From assembly GCA_949361645.1 (NCBI GenBank), contig OX442415.1, positions 4,194,148 through 4,258,147 on the forward strand: a DNA stretch of 64,000 nucleotides, given 5' to 3'. Source of the DNA: Spongilla lacustris (lineage: Eukaryota > Porifera > Demospongiae > Spongillida > Spongillidae). Below the pieces are notes generated by a model. That model was not told where the DNA came from. It saw only the letters and a list, made by a program, of their open reading frames with translations, and made no database searches. The translations under genes and the position numbers were made by a program. Below are positions 12,371 to 24,200 of the stretch, piece after piece; the stretch's first letter is position 1, and the number at the start of each line of letters is the position of its first letter.

Positions 12371-13152
12371 CATATGGAAAAATCAACGGACACGAAAGTT
12401 GCGGTTTGTAAATTTTTGGATTTCATTCCGCGGTACGTTCCATAGAGAATGTATGGCGTTTTTACTAACTTGATTATTATTTACTTAACTAATGGACCTG
12501 CAACTTTTGCCACCCTCTAATACTACTCTAAATGATGTTTAAATGTAGGCAATTTCAAATTTTATACCTTGTATCGTCCAAAATTCTGGGACCATTTCTG
12601 AAAATATGATATTCCATAGACTTGTACAGAAAATGGAAAAATATCCTGCTAATTAAGATATTCCATTAGTTATAACTAATGAACAGAGGGGGGTTAGAAC
12701 TTTTGCCACCCTCTGAAACAATTCTACAACTATCCAAATAATATAATATATGAAAAAAAGTGGATGTTGTCGTGAAGAATTTGGGGACCATTTTTAAAAA
12801 TAGTAAATCAGTTTTGGTGCAATAAGGCGCCATTTTTAAATGGCGTTTCTATGTGTTGCCATAGATATTTAGTAAAATCCATAGTTAATAAAATGAGACT
12901 AGGACATGCCAGCATTTTGCAAAGCTGGAGTCGAGCAGAGGGCGTGGTGGGCCAGGTGCCGCCCCGTGCCGGGGGTAACTACTAGTACATGCCATGGAAT
13001 ACTAAAAGCTTCGAGTCTGTGTTTTCTGCAAGACAGATCGATGTATTGAAATGATGTTAGGCTGCTTACCTCGACCGGCTGCTCAGACAAGAGATGTAGG
13101 CCTACACGTAGCTGTAGCTGGATCTGAGCTATCCGAGTGCATCCTGAGATCT
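12371..13152 (+). mobile_element. Candidate 5' LTR of a Ty3/gypsy element (copy 1)
   Basis: This segment is nearly identical to 62,793-63,515, and in both places it directly precedes gag-like sequence. It appears to end ...GATCTACA at about 13,152, followed by TGGCGACGAGGG, the position and style of a primer binding site. No second full copy lies 3' of the element in the window, so calling it an LTR is inference from position. Confidence 0.5.
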
Positions 13153-13273
13153 ACAGTGGCGACGAGGGTGCATGGGATAGCTAAGAAAGATGGCAGGGGA
13201 GTGTGACGCGTCAACGGAAGACTGGTCGAGTTAATACGTCGAGCGGCTAGAACATTTCTTCCTGGCAAATAAA

Positions 13274-14013
13274 GTGGAAGCCGAACAGAAAAAGGACGCT
13301 TTCCTCGCCTGTATTACAATTGGCCTGCTCCGAGCGCTCGTAGCACCCCAGAAATTGAAAGACCGAACGTACGAGCAACTGGTCGCAGCCTTAACGACAC
13401 ACGTAGCGCCTAAACCTCTAGTCATCGCAGAACGTACGGTTCCACAAACGGGACAAAAGGAGGGAGAAAGTGTAATATGTGGTATGCAGCAAGTTTGCAG
13501 AACTGTGCGTTTGGTGCGACGTTATCAGAGACGCTGAGAGACAGGGTGTTCTTTGGTATGAGGGACGAGGGGGTACAGAAGAGACTCCTCACAAAGGCAG
13601 ACCTCACTTTTGCCAAGGTGCTGGAGACAGCGGAAATTGCGGAAAGGGAGACTAGAGACGCGCAGAACAGTTGCAGAGTGTCACAAAACAGGAAGTACAT
13701 CAAGTGGCAGCACCACCAAGAAGGGGGAGACCGTCAGGCCTAGGGGCTTGCAACAGGTGTGGAGGAGCGCATGATACTCAACAGTGCAGGTTCAGAAACA
13801 AAGTGGGGGCAAATTGAGAGGGCGTGTTGTGCAAAGAAAAGGGCAGAAGGAACAGGTGTTGAAAAGGGTGTACCCACTAGAGACCACTCTGTGAAGGAAC
13901 TAAAGGGGGACGATGAAAGCAAAGAAGAATGGGACAGACTGAAATGGGGATCACTACATGGCCTAGCAAAAGACAAGAGAAATGGAATGAAACAGAGGAC
14001 GGACAATGGGTAA
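13274..14013 (+). pseudogene. gag: Ty3/gypsy gag fragment (copy 1), frame-broken
   Basis: The frames together give the helical core of a metazoan gypsy Gag: EAEQKKDAFLACI, PKPLVIAERT, GESV, FGATLSETLRDRVFFGM, QKRLLTKADLTFAKVLE. A CCHC-type zinc knuckle (CNRCGGAHDTQQC) lies at about 13,750-13,790. At least two frame changes (near 13,480 and 13,740) interrupt it, and pol is absent downstream, replaced by a minisatellite. It cannot make a particle protein as it stands. A copy with the same organisation is at 63,536-64,000. Confidence 0.85.
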
Positions 14014-14029
14014 ACCTATATGTATGTGG

Positions 14030-14485
14030 AGTTCATCATGAATGAACAACTGCTATGTATCAATACAATTGGTTGTACCCCAAATTGTACAGGCCTGTAC
14101 AATTTTATAGGCCTGTACCACTGTACAGGCCACTACCCCTCCCTGTACACGCCATTACCGTTGTACAGGCCTGCACCCCTGTACAAGCCTGTACCCCCAA
14201 CCCCCCCACCCACCCCAGTACAGGCCTGTACCCCTGTCCAGGCTTGTACCCCTCCCTGCATGTACATGCCTTTACCCCTGTACAAGCCTGTACTCCTGTA
14301 CACCCCCCCCCCCCCCCCCCCCCCCCGCCAGTACAGGCCTGTACCCCTGTCCAGGCTTGTATCCCTGTACCCCTCCTTGAACATGCCTGTATCCCTGAGC
14401 AGGCCTGTACCCCTCCGTGAACAGTGGTACAGGCCTATACCTCTCCCTGTACCCTTTCACAGGATTGTACTGCTGTACATATATA
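14030..14485. repeat. Palindromic minisatellite based on GTACAGGCCTGTAC
   Basis: About 20 degenerate units of 18-20 bp carry CCTGTACCCCTGTACAGG variants. The 14-mer GTACAGGCCTGTAC is its own reverse complement, so the array can fold into many cruciforms or hairpins. A run of more than 30 C interrupts it at about 14,287-14,326. The proline/tyrosine-rich open frames here are by-products of the repeat. Confidence 0.9.
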
Positions 14486-14499
14486 TATAGTTCATGTCT

Positions 14500-14890
14500 C
14501 TACTCAAAGCAATGCTTTATAACCGGACCTCTTCTGTAGTTTTGGGTGGCCATCCCTCCTGAATAGGCTGAAACACCCTTGCTAACACCAGGTTCCTTAA
14601 TTGTTGTTGTTCTTCCTAATTCTGCCACCTCGACCAGGAGGGTTTGTAGTTGGGAATGTCCCTCCTTTCTCCCGGCCTCGTCCATTTGTGCCATCTGCAT
14701 GTTGGCCACCACTGGGAGATGTGAAAGTGCATCAGCATTTGTGTGCTGAGTGGTACTCTTGTACCTGACATCAAGACAGGGCTAGCCTACCGCATATACC
14801 AATGCAACCGTGCTGCTGTCACTGCTGGTAATCCCTTTTCAGGGTTGAGAATGGACAACAAGGGATGGTGGTCTGTCACCAGTGTGAAAT
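14500..14890 (-). pseudogene. pol: Ty3/gypsy pol fragment (RNase H to integrase linker)
   Basis: On the minus strand the translation contains FTLVTDHHPLLSIL, the RNase H segment typical of Ty3/gypsy pol, then QHTNADAL-like residues in another frame and an open linker frame (14,712 down to 14,500). It has several frame breaks. It faces the gag fragment just upstream, so the two are either rearranged parts of one element or separate insertions. Confidence 0.7.
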
Positions 14891-16240
14891 GGGGAGGAAC
14901 TGTGATGTCCAGAAACATTTAGTGATTAGAGATATATAGGATCATGTGTGTGTATGTGATTACGTGTATGATTCAGTATAATGAATGAATGGTTGTTGAT
15001 GTTGTGAGCTATCTGAGTGCATCCTGAGGTATCGAGTGTCTGAGAAACAAACCAGCCTAGGACACCATTGCATGTGGTTGAATCTTTTGATCACATGTAC
15101 ATGTACAACAGTGCTTTGTTGTGACACCTGCAGTTAAATTAACACAACAGTAACGCTACATTACATCCATAGTGACATCCATGCACATGCACTGTTCCTT
15201 CTGATTGTTCCTGCAGCTAGTGAGCGTTGTATGTGAAAAATCAATTTAAGCTGACACTTGAACTCCCTGAAATAAAAATGCAGTGATTACTAGAATACAC
15301 CTGAACACACATATTGCATACTGTAGAAGAGAACAGGTTAATTAACTTACGTCCTTTTCTTCAACCCAATATAAGTGTCTTCTTAAAACCACTTTACAAC
15401 ACTAGATAAACTATTCTTCCATTCTGGAAAGCATGGTATTATTCAGTTTTATTTTGTTTTTTTTAAAACAAACCCAGCTAGCTTACCTTTTTCCTTTCAC
15501 ACACGATCCTTTCAGCCGGATAGTACTTCATTTGACATGCGCTATAAGATGAGAGCCGGAGGAAAGGAGAGAGGAGGAGCGAGAGTGATGGGAGGGAGGG
15601 GGAGGTAGGAAAATTGACGGGATGAGGAGGGACGGAGATGGAAGGGGAGGTAAGGAAATTGAAGGGAGGAGGAAAAGAGAAAGTATTATTTGTTTTTTTT
15701 TTGTACAGGTTGTGGTGGCAGTTTGTATATGCCAAAACATTGAGTGTCTGATTGGCTAAATACAATTGAGGGATTCATGAAAGTTTGTGTTACGATGTTC
15801 TACTTCCATTGCTGCAGTATTATTGTAGGAAGTCTTCCCTTCATATGTACAGTTAAATGGCATGTTTGTGAACCCTGGATTAATTGACAGAACAGCAAGT
15901 GACATGCCACGTGTACACCAGGGGGTAGGTGCGGTAAATCCCTGCCGCCCTACCAAAGTTTGTACCCTTCCGCCGCCGCTGTATAGGGGGTGTATCCTTC
16001 ACTATGCAGTTGCCCCAGTGTACTGACCAAGGACCTGGCATCACACCAAAGGCACACACACACCACCACACTGAATAAATTACCTCAGGCCATACTGAGC
16101 TGGCTAGCTGCTCAATGCTACCACCGACCTTCGCTAATCCAATGATACTAGCATTATGCATAATAAAAATACTATACCATCATAGGTCATATGACACTGT
16201 TTGGTGCACACATAGTCATAGAACAAGGTCACAAATATCT
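14891..16240. other. Intergenic stretch, no gene recognised
   Basis: A 27-bp phrase (GAGCTATCTGAGTGCATCCTGA) near 15,007 matches the end of the candidate LTR at about 13,116, so a scrap of LTR is present. A purine-rich G/A tract covers 15,545-15,685. Nothing else is supported. Confidence 0.5.
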
Positions 16241-18450
16241 CTATCTAATGCCCCCCACACGGCTATAGCTGGAGGATGTCTCCTTCTCTGCTAGCTTCCA
16301 CTTCAGGCTCTCTGGCATCTCTGGGGGAGGTGGGCGGGGCAGGCGGAAGTAGACCTTCACAGAGTCATAGATGAACCACTGCAGTCCAGTGAGGGTACCG
16401 ATCATAAGTATCCTAGCAACCAGACCTTTCCACATGCCTGCAGTGGAGAAAAGGCCCACAGGCAGCATTAGAAAAGTGGTCAGGCTGGTAACAGGACCGA
16501 AAGAAATAACAGTTAGGGGGTCTGAGGGAGCTCCCCCAGCGGGGTCTGGGGCGGAGCCCCAGAAGCTAACGCATTTCCTTGAATCTTAGAGGCATTTTTG
16601 GCAGAAAGATTGCTATGTGGAAATGAAATCTTCCCCTACATGATGTAATGAATCAAAGTTCCGAACAAGACTCTTTATATATACTCCCTTTAATGCCTAC
16701 CCCCAATCAGAGATCTCTGCCCCAATTTAGATGTCTTCTTACAAAATTATACACCAAACGCTCGTTTAGGGAAGTTGTACTTAATGGGGTGATTAGGGTT
16801 TTCCCAGATGTCTGAAAGCTTCTCAGATGACAATTGAAAGTTAGTGTCGATTGAACAGTGCTCACGTTGAGTAGAATAATACTAAAATTTATTTAACTAT
16901 AAAATCATAAATGTGACTGGTTTTAACAAAAAATAGCAGCGGATTGCAATCATGTATATGTAGCTATTCAATGGCCCAGAACTAAACAACCATGAAAACT
17001 GTTTTGCGGGTAATCTGTGAATATAATTATTATATAATTATCCATACCGGGTACTGATGCACACAACTTTATATTGTTTTCAGCTATTTCTCAAGGTGGA
17101 CCTTGGGCAAAAAGTCAGTAGTCAGGCTATAGCTCGAATGACTGACCGGCTGCTGGAAAAGGACATTTTTACATAAGTGTAGTGTTTGTGAGTGTGTGAG
17201 TGCATAGAGTACTGTCACGCAAAAATTGTACCGGGCGAAAATTGTACCGCCCGATACGATTTTCACAACCAAAAGTGTACTGGGTGGTACAATTTTGGTT
17301 GCCAAAAGTGTACCGGGTAGTGACAAAGGACAGTTAGCTATATAGGATGTCGGATTAACTAGTTTCACTTGAACCTACAGTTGTATATATATAGCCTAGT
17401 TGGTAATTCTGACTCTATAGTGTACTTCACTGAGCATAACACTATTCTTACTTTCAATCTCCATTTCTGTACATNNNNNNNNNNNNNNNNNNNNNNNNNN
17501 NNNNNNNNNNNNNNNNNNNNNNNNNNNNNNNNNNNNNNNNNNNNNNNNNNNNNNNNNNNNNNNNNNNNNNNNNNNNNNNNNNNNNNNNNNNNNNNNNNNN
17601 NNNNNNNNNNNNNNNNNNNNNNNNNNNNNNNNNNNNNNNNNNNNNNNNNNNNNNNNNNNNNNNNNNNNNNNNNNACCACATATTCATAGGTGCATACATT
17701 GTACATTTTGAGGTCTCTGTTATTAACCACAGATAAACTGTATGTTCAAACAATAACTGCATATGAAAATTCATTGCTTAATGTGGCATATGGTGCAAAC
17801 AGCGTGTTTAAAGTACTGCTCAATAAAATTGTTAATATTTTGTATTAGCATTTATAATTCACGCAGAGTCCCCAACCTGAAACTTGCTGGTTCTGGTAGC
17901 TAACAGCTAGAGCATTGTGCTGTATAGGTTAGTTGGCAGGATCTTAAGAAGCTTTTTGCCAGGGTCAAATAGAAGTTCCACACGTTATAAACTACCTTTT
18001 AACATGTTGGCTTCATTTTTTTTTACACCTAACCACACCCATGTACATGGTACCAGATGGTGTTGCATTATAGTATAGCAAAGAACGCCCCCTGTGTACA
18101 TAAGCATTGCTAAGAGTTAAATCAATCACTGTTTATTAGTGGTTAATAACAGAGACCTATGTACACATGAATATGATATCATCAATGTGGTGGAGTGATA
18201 AACAACATTGGATAATGTCATGGCAAAAGTTCATCCATCTGACATGACTTTACCCTTTACCATTGTGGCATAAGCTGAACACAATGTTCCTTTGTCGCGA
18301 ATACAATAACACGCCCACTGCTCACCTGTATGCGGGTCTTTACAAGGTCAAGAGGTACCATGGCAGTGTGTGTTAGCCCGCAGGCAAGAATGCCACCGAA
18401 CCCGCACAGAGCAAAGTACTTGGCCGATCCAAACTCACAGCTGTACCCTT
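16241..18450 (-). CDS. SLC25A3: Mitochondrial phosphate carrier, two exons (gapped)
   Basis: The family imports phosphate with protons across the inner mitochondrial membrane for ATP synthesis. Exon 18,450-18,326 encodes [19 protein letters not shown] and [16 protein letters not shown], the first carrier helix with the P-x-D-x-x-K signature, between an acceptor (caacag|AAGGG) and a donor (ATACAG|gtgagc). The last exon, 16,437-16,241, encodes [35 protein letters not shown] and [10 protein letters not shown], the conserved C-terminus, and ends with a stop. About 220 central residues (the second and most of the third repeat) are missing; 200 N lie between the exons, so they are probably in the assembly gap. 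The N-terminal exon was not identified with confidence. The exon sequences carry no disabling change. Confidence 0.88.
16511..16575. repeat. GC-rich subterminal hairpin shared by hAT-like elements
   Basis: GGGAGCTCCCCCAGCGGGGTCTGGGGCGG-type sequence is followed by AGCCCCAGAAGC. The part TCTGGGGC-GGA-GCCCCAGA forms a perfect 8-bp stem. The same block occurs in the elements at 32,015, 47,074 and 47,599. Here it stands alone in a phosphate-carrier intron, so it is a transposon scrap. Confidence 0.7.
17475..17674. other. Assembly gap (200 N)
   Basis: A block of exactly 200 N, a customary placeholder for a gap of unknown length. It lies between two exons of the phosphate carrier gene. Confidence 0.99.
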
Positions 18451-18636
18451 CTGTTGTGGGGATGATTGAAAGATGGTGGAAACGGAAAACAAAAGTATAC
18501 CGTAAAAAAAGCGGAGCCGGTGGGGCAAGGGGGGGCATCCCCCTCCCCACCCCCCCCCCCCCCCCCCCCCCCCCAAAAAAAAATTGGGGTGTATATTATA
18601 ATTTGGGTATAATCATCTTTTTAGCGGCTGCCCTCC

Positions 18637-18667
<31 letters not shown>

Positions 18668-19049
18668 CCTCCGCCGCCCCTGGTTATGAAATAGCCACAA
18701 ATAGGTCACTCAGTGGACCTCCCGCCTAACCTCCCATATACCACCAGCACTAGCACACGCAAAGGTTCTGGAAGGTTTCAGTTCGTTCGACTGGAAAGGG
18801 TTGTTCAAAGGGTTCTTGCGCCATATAAACTCTGACCAGTTCGTCATTCTCGGCCCTTCGGCCCTTAATTCGCCAACACACCGACGGTTAATTACTTCCG
18901 TACACAGATAATTCCGGATTTATGTACCACATATATGTCTGTCGTATCTGTAAATACAATCTGGTACGTGTATATGGAATATGGACTATGGAGAGCCGTC
19001 TGTCTCAATATTCGGTACCTAATTTCATTCGATGGCGGGGAAGGAGGAT
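18451..19049. other. Upstream region of the phosphate carrier with two poly-C runs
   Basis: C runs lie at about 18,550-18,574 and 18,637-18,652. A minus-strand frame near 18,750-18,822 starts with an ATG and could be an N-terminal exon, but its donor is weak and it has no recognisable family sequence, so I do not call it. Confidence 0.4.
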
Positions 19050-19052
19050 CTT

Positions 19053-20097
19053 TTACGGATGTTATACATTCATTAAATTATAAATATTACAGACCTACAT
19101 TAAGAATAATAATAATACATATTGTTTTATAAATAATTAAAATACACAACTAACTACACCACACATCTAAATCTACAATGCACTTCTACTCAACATCGCT
19201 CTTGAGTTGGCCTTAATTATAATTAGGGACATGTTCAGACGACCATATAGATTTGAAATCACTCTGGACATCGTTTGGTTGGTTTTGATGCAGAGCCTGC
19301 CGGCCAAACGTGAGATGGTACGTTGTGCTTCTATGCCCCATGCACCATAGGCTTCCACTGCTAAGGGCATGCAGATCCATCCGAGTTCCTCACACTTTGG
19401 ATCGTTTTCAATGTGCTTTCGGACTTCAGCAGATGCAGCTGCTGACCCACCTGTGAATCCCGCTTCGGCAATGACATTTGAGTTAAGCGGTGAGATCACA
19501 GTGAGGTCTAGGGCTGCTGGTCTGCTGCAGAACCAGTTGGGAACCAAAATGTCAGCTGGCCTAGTGCGACGGTTGTCATGGCTCAACCCACTTCCAGCTT
19601 CACATTGAACACTTATGCCTGCCCGACGAAACGACTCAGCCAGTATGTCTCTGATGTTGTTGTGTCTTATGACAACATCTCCCCCTCTCTTACAAGTTGT
19701 TGCATGGTGCCCCAAAGGATCTAAGGAATAGTCATAGCACAAAGAACATTGAGACCCTGCTGATGTATCCATGCCAAGCCACCATTTGATAGCTATATGG
19801 CACTCTTCAGGGTCAAGGTGCAAACACTGACCAGGCATTGGTATCATAGAGAGCCAATGTGGTGCCGATACAGATAACAGCCTTGCCTTGTCGGCTAGTG
19901 AACTCTTGTTAAGTAGACACTTGAACTGAACGTCCTCAATGTTAGATGACAGCTTCTTCTGACAACACTTTGTATGCACTACATCCATAACTGTTAATGG
20001 AGTCTCAAGTGAAATACTTTGATTGTACATGTCCAGTGCATGATTCAGGTGAGTATTATGAATGGATGCAGTGCCTGAAGCACTAAGAGAAGCTATA
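19053..20097 (-). mobile_element. Non-LTR retrotransposon, 3' part (C-terminal domain and 3' UTR)
   Basis: The minus-strand frame 20,030-19,173 (open further upstream to 20,097) encodes a CCHC-like motif (CSLCYDYSLDPLGHHATTC), RHNNIRD, then RPADILVPNW and ALDLTVISPL, matching the P-D-(D/E)-x-K layout of the restriction-like endonuclease in R2/HERO-type LINEs, and the tail CEELGWICMPLAVEAYGAWG. The 3' UTR to about 19,053 matches that of the copy at 26,402. The upstream half of the same element lies at 25,323-26,075; the gypsy element at 20,102-25,322 separates them. Confidence 0.9.
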
Positions 20098-20101
20098 CAT
20101 G

Positions 20102-20286
20102 TGTAGCAATGCTATATGGACATATATTTTTGGTGTATCTACGTATGCATGGGTGTTTAGCTGTGCAGCCCTACGCATGCGCTGGTAAATGTATATAAAC
20201 CCTATTATTGCCCTTTTATAGCAGTCTGCTGATAATTATACAATTGCTGTGATTTGCTATAAGACTCACTCGGCAATAGCACTACA
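20102..20286 (+). repeat. 5' LTR of the gypsy element, 185 bp
   Basis: It starts TGTAG and ends CTACA. A TATAAA motif (TGTATATAAACCC at about 20,191-20,203) is a plausible promoter. TGG at 20,289 is where a tRNA primer site would begin, but I could not assign the tRNA. Only its last 26 bp are present at the 3' end of the element. Confidence 0.8.
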
Positions 20287-20304
20287 CGTGGCGTAGACGG
20301 CAGG

Positions 20305-21195
20305 ATGTCGAAACCGGGCGAAGAGGGCGAAGCGGCTGCTCAGCCAACGCAACCTGTCTTCCGGAGCGATTTAGCTGGCGCTAGTCGCCCTCTCGTGTCG
20401 CCAGATTCGTTCTCAGGTCTATCAAATTGGGCAGAGTGGATAGACCATTTTGAAGCTGCTGCTCTGGTAAATGGATGGGATAGCGAAAAGAAGCGGCTGT
20501 GGTTGCCAGTGCGGCTAACCGGGAAAGCGCAGACTGCGTGGAAGCGACTTTCCCCTGAAACCAAACAGAACTACGAAGCAGCCAAGGAAGCGCTCCAAAA
20601 ACGTTTTGAGCCAGACAGTAAGCGGAAATTGTATTTTGTTGAATTTCAGGCCAGGAGGCGCAAGCGAGACGAGTCTTGGAGCGATTTCGCGGACGAGCTG
20701 CGAGTCCTAGCGGAGAAAGCTTTACCAGAGCTGGATGAAAAAGCGAAAGAATTGCTCGCTTTAGAAAGATACCTCGGTGAGCTTGATAACCCCCAGGTTG
20801 CATTTGCTGTTAGACAGAGAGAGCCGAAGACTGTTGATGAAGCAGTCACCGCAACGCTGGAGATACAGTCGTATCTCCGCCCGGGAGTGAGACAAGAAGT
20901 GAACGCGGCAACGGTTGCAGAAGAAGTAGGGGCCCAGAGTATTGCTGCTACGTTGTCAACCAGCAGCGGTCAGGACACGGTCTTAGAAATGCTGAAAACA
21001 TTGTCAGCACGGCTGGAGAGGCTGGAATCTTCCTTCGGAGATGCGGCTGCGACTCGGAGACCAATGCGGACGACTGGTACTGGAGTTGAGGGTCGTGGTA
21101 AGCGAATTGTATGCTACAAATGCGGGCAAGTTGGTCATATTGCAAGAAACTGCACTGCTGCTGAGGGCAACCGCTCGAAGCAGCAGGGAAACTAG
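20305..21195 (+). CDS. gag: Gypsy Gag polyprotein, 296 aa
   Basis: The structural protein of the retrotransposon particle. It begins 18 nt after the LTR and is uninterrupted. The central helical region (FSGLSNWAEWIDHFEAAAL; LPVRLTGKAQTAWKRL; LRVLAEKALPELDEK; LALERYLGEL) matches retrotransposon Gag, and a single zinc knuckle C-x2-C-x4-H-x4-C (CYKCGQVGHIARNC) covers residues 270-283 and would bind the RNA. The frame stops with TAG at 21,193-21,195, immediately after a slippery heptamer that would move a fraction of ribosomes into pol. Confidence 0.95.
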   Translation: MSKPGEEGEAAAQPTQPVFRSDLAGASRPLVSPDSFSGLSNWAEWIDHFEAAALVNGWDSEKKRLWLPVRLTGKAQTAWKRLSPETKQNYEAAKEALQKRFEPDSKRKLYFVEFQARRRKRDESWSDFADELRVLAEKALPELDEKAKELLALERYLGELDNPQVAFAVRQREPKTVDEAVTATLEIQSYLRPGVRQEVNAATVAEEVGAQSIAATLSTSSGQDTVLEMLKTLSARLERLESSFGDAAATRRPMRTTGTGVEGRGKRIVCYKCGQVGHIARNCTAAEGNRSKQQGN

Positions 21196-21229
21196 AACCC
21201 CTCACCACTAGGGACCAAGTGCATGAGGG
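21186..21229 (+). promoter_or_regulatory. Programmed -1 ribosomal frameshift signal (gag to pol)
   Basis: G GGA AAC (21,186-21,192) is in the gag frame as X XXY YYZ, a canonical slippery heptamer, with the gag stop as the next codon. Six nucleotides later CCCTCA (21,199-21,204) can pair with TGAGGG (21,224-21,229), giving a hairpin at the usual spacing. Gag is in frame 1 and pol in the -1 frame, and the pol frame is open across the site back to 21,165. Confidence 0.85.
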
Positions 21230-24200
21230 ACAAAATACAATGGTCCATTGTAGTTTGGCAATTAACCCTGCATCATCACCTTGTGTAACAGCTTTTGTTA
21301 GAAACAAGACAGTTCAATGTATGATAGACACTGGCGCCACAGTGAGTTTGTTTAAGAAGACAGTGTGGTGCCAATTGGAAGGAGAACACGGCTGTAGCCT
21401 GTCACCTTGGGATGGACACAAGCTGGTTGGTGTTGAAGGTAGCCCAGTTTCAGTGTGTGGGGTAACAACCTTGCACCTAGACATTGCTGGTACAACCTTT
21501 GTGTCTGATTTTGTTGTTGTTGATGCACTGGGTGTAGATTGTATTATTGGATTAGATTTTCTGAGGAAGTTTGAAGGTGTCATTGATTTGCCTAAAAATA
21601 TCCTCCAATTCAGAAATGTGACAGTACCACTGGAAAAGGTGCCAGGGAAGGTCTCAGATCACACTGACAGACGCAGTGAACTACAGCGAGTAGCCTTGGT
21701 GGAAACTTTGGCAATTCCGCCCTTCAGTGAGATTCAAACCACAGCTACTATTTCATCAACTGATGGAACAGGTGTATGGTTGGTTGAAGGTTCACGGTTC
21801 GACCTTCCAATCCTGGTGGCTGGAGCCCTGGTGACTTCATCGCCAGGTGGGCAAGTACCCATACTTATCATCAACCCCCTAGCAACAGAGGCAGTCATCC
21901 ACAAGGGAACCAATGTGGCCACAGCTATACCATTTGATGAACTGATGGTAGCACCAGTAAGGGAAGATAGCAACATACCAGCGGAGTTTGAAGTCTCTTC
22001 ATGTAAGCGTGGTCTGCTGCATGATATGGCTGATAGAAGTGCTGGTGACTTGACATCTGAAGAGAAAAATCGGTTGTATGAGTTGCTAGTAGAATTTGCA
22101 GATGTATTTGCTGAGAGCAGTGATGATATGGGTTGCACAGGTGTTGTTAAGCATTCCATCGATACAGGTACCAGTCACCCCATTCGGCAGCAGTGCAGAA
22201 GGGTTCCACCATTTCGGAGAGAGCAAGCAAAAAAGATGATCGATGATATGCTCCAGAAGGATATCATCCAACCATCGTCAAGTCCCTGGGCATCTCCAAT
22301 AATTCTAGTCCCGAAAAAGGATGGATCTCTCCGGTTCTGCATCGATTACCGCAAGTTAAATTCTGTCACCCGGAAAGATGCCTACCCCCTCCCAAGAGTG
22401 GATGATACCTTGGAAGCATTGAGTGGGTCAAAGTGGTTCTCCACTTTGGATCTCCTATGCGGCTACTGGCAGGTGGAGGTAGAAGAGAAAGATCGGCACA
22501 AAACTGCATTCTGTACCAGGGAGGGACTTTTTGAATTTAAAGTTATGCCTTTTGGATTGTGTAATGCCCCTGCAGTGTTCCAAAGGTTGATGGACCTGGT
22601 GCTCTCTGGTATCCAGTGGGAACGCTGTCTCGTCTACATTGACGATATAGTCATCATGGGAAAAACCTTCGAGCGTCATCTTCAAAACCTGAAACTTGTG
22701 TTAGAGAGACTGCGCCGGGCAGGACTGAAGCTAAAACCTTCAAAATGTTCACTGTTCCAGGATAAAGTTGTGTATCTTGGTCATGTTGTTACGAGAGATG
22801 GAATTCACACCGATCCTGAGAAGGTTAACGCTGTGTCGAAGTGGCCGGTTCCTACCTCGGGACGCGACGTTCAGCAGTTCCTGGGTCTGGTAGGATATTA
22901 TAGAAATTACATCCAGAATTTTGCTACCATTGCAAAGCCCCTTTACCAGCTCACTGAACGAGGACGTGAGTTCGATTGGTCGAAAGAGTGTTCTATTTCC
23001 TTTCAGGAACTGAGATCTAGGCTGGTTGCTGCCCCCATTCTCGCATTTCCAGATTTCAGTAAAACTTTTCTCCTTGATACAGATGCTTGTGAGACCGGAA
23101 TTGGAGCAGTTTTATCGCAAGAACACGACGGCTTGGAGAGGGTGGTGGCATATGCTAGTCGCACGCTCAGTAAGGCTGAACGAAAGTACTGCGTAACCAG
23201 GAAAGAATTATTGGCAGTGGTTACCTTTATGAGACATTTCAGGCCTTACCTGTTAGGCCACCATTTTATACTTCGAACAGATCACAGCTCTCTACAGTGG
23301 ATTTACAGCATGAAGGAGCCTGAGGGGCAACTGGCGCGATGGCTGGAACAAATCCAAGAATTCGACGTCGAAGTGGTGCATGGGAGGGGAAAGTGCCACC
23401 AAAATGCAGATGCCTTATCTCGCCTGCAAAAGGCAGACAAGAGTGAATGTCCTCCAAAGATAAAGCCTCCCTCCCAGTTTTCTTGCAGCGACGGTTCCAA
23501 AGCCTGTACCGTCCAGGCCAGCAAAGAACCGCTCAGCAATATACGAGAGCTCCAGGGTGCTGACGAAGACGTTGGACCTATTCTTCAGTCGGTGATTTCG
23601 AGAAAAGTACCTGATACCAGTTTCTGCAAGGGTAAAAGCAGGGAATTTAACCAGCTCGTACAACAGTGGGAACAGTTGTTGTTCAAGAATGGAATTCTGT
23701 ACAGGTATCATGAAGATGAAGGAAGTTCTAACGTACAAGTCGTGGTTCCGAAGGCAGCCAGGTGCCAGATACTGAAACAGCTGCACGAAGGGGCATTTGA
23801 TGGGCATCTGGGAGAAGCAAAAACCCTGAATCGATTGCGTGAGAGGTTCTACTGGCCCGGATATTCGGAAGATGCTGTGGAATGGTGCAAGACGTGTCCA
23901 ACTTGTGCAGCAAGAAAGAATCCCTCTCGCAAGAGCAGAGCCCCGCTTCAGAGTGTGACAGCAGGGTACCCGTTGCAGCTGGTTGCGGTCGATATTGTTG
24001 GACCATTGACCCCTTCTAAAACTGAAAACACTTACATCCTGGTGGCGTCTGATTATTTTACCAGATGGGTCGAGGCTTACGCGATCCCCAATCAAGAGGC
24101 GGTGACCGTGGCAAATAAACTGGTCGATGAGTTCTTTTGCAGGTTTTCAGTTCCAGAGCAGCTGCACTCGGACCAGGGGAGGCAGTTTGAGGCCAACGTG

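Noticed and set aside
14055..14460. Long proline/tyrosine-rich and glycine-rich frames on both strands
   Set aside because: They run through the palindromic minisatellite and a poly-C run; any such repeat gives open frames on both strands.
17365..17774. Frames of about 110 codons spanning the N block
   Set aside because: They consist mainly of unknown bases in the assembly gap.
23415..24095. Long minus-strand frame of about 220 codons within pol
   Set aside because: It is the shadow of the integrase/RNase H coding sequence on the other strand, with no domain of its own.
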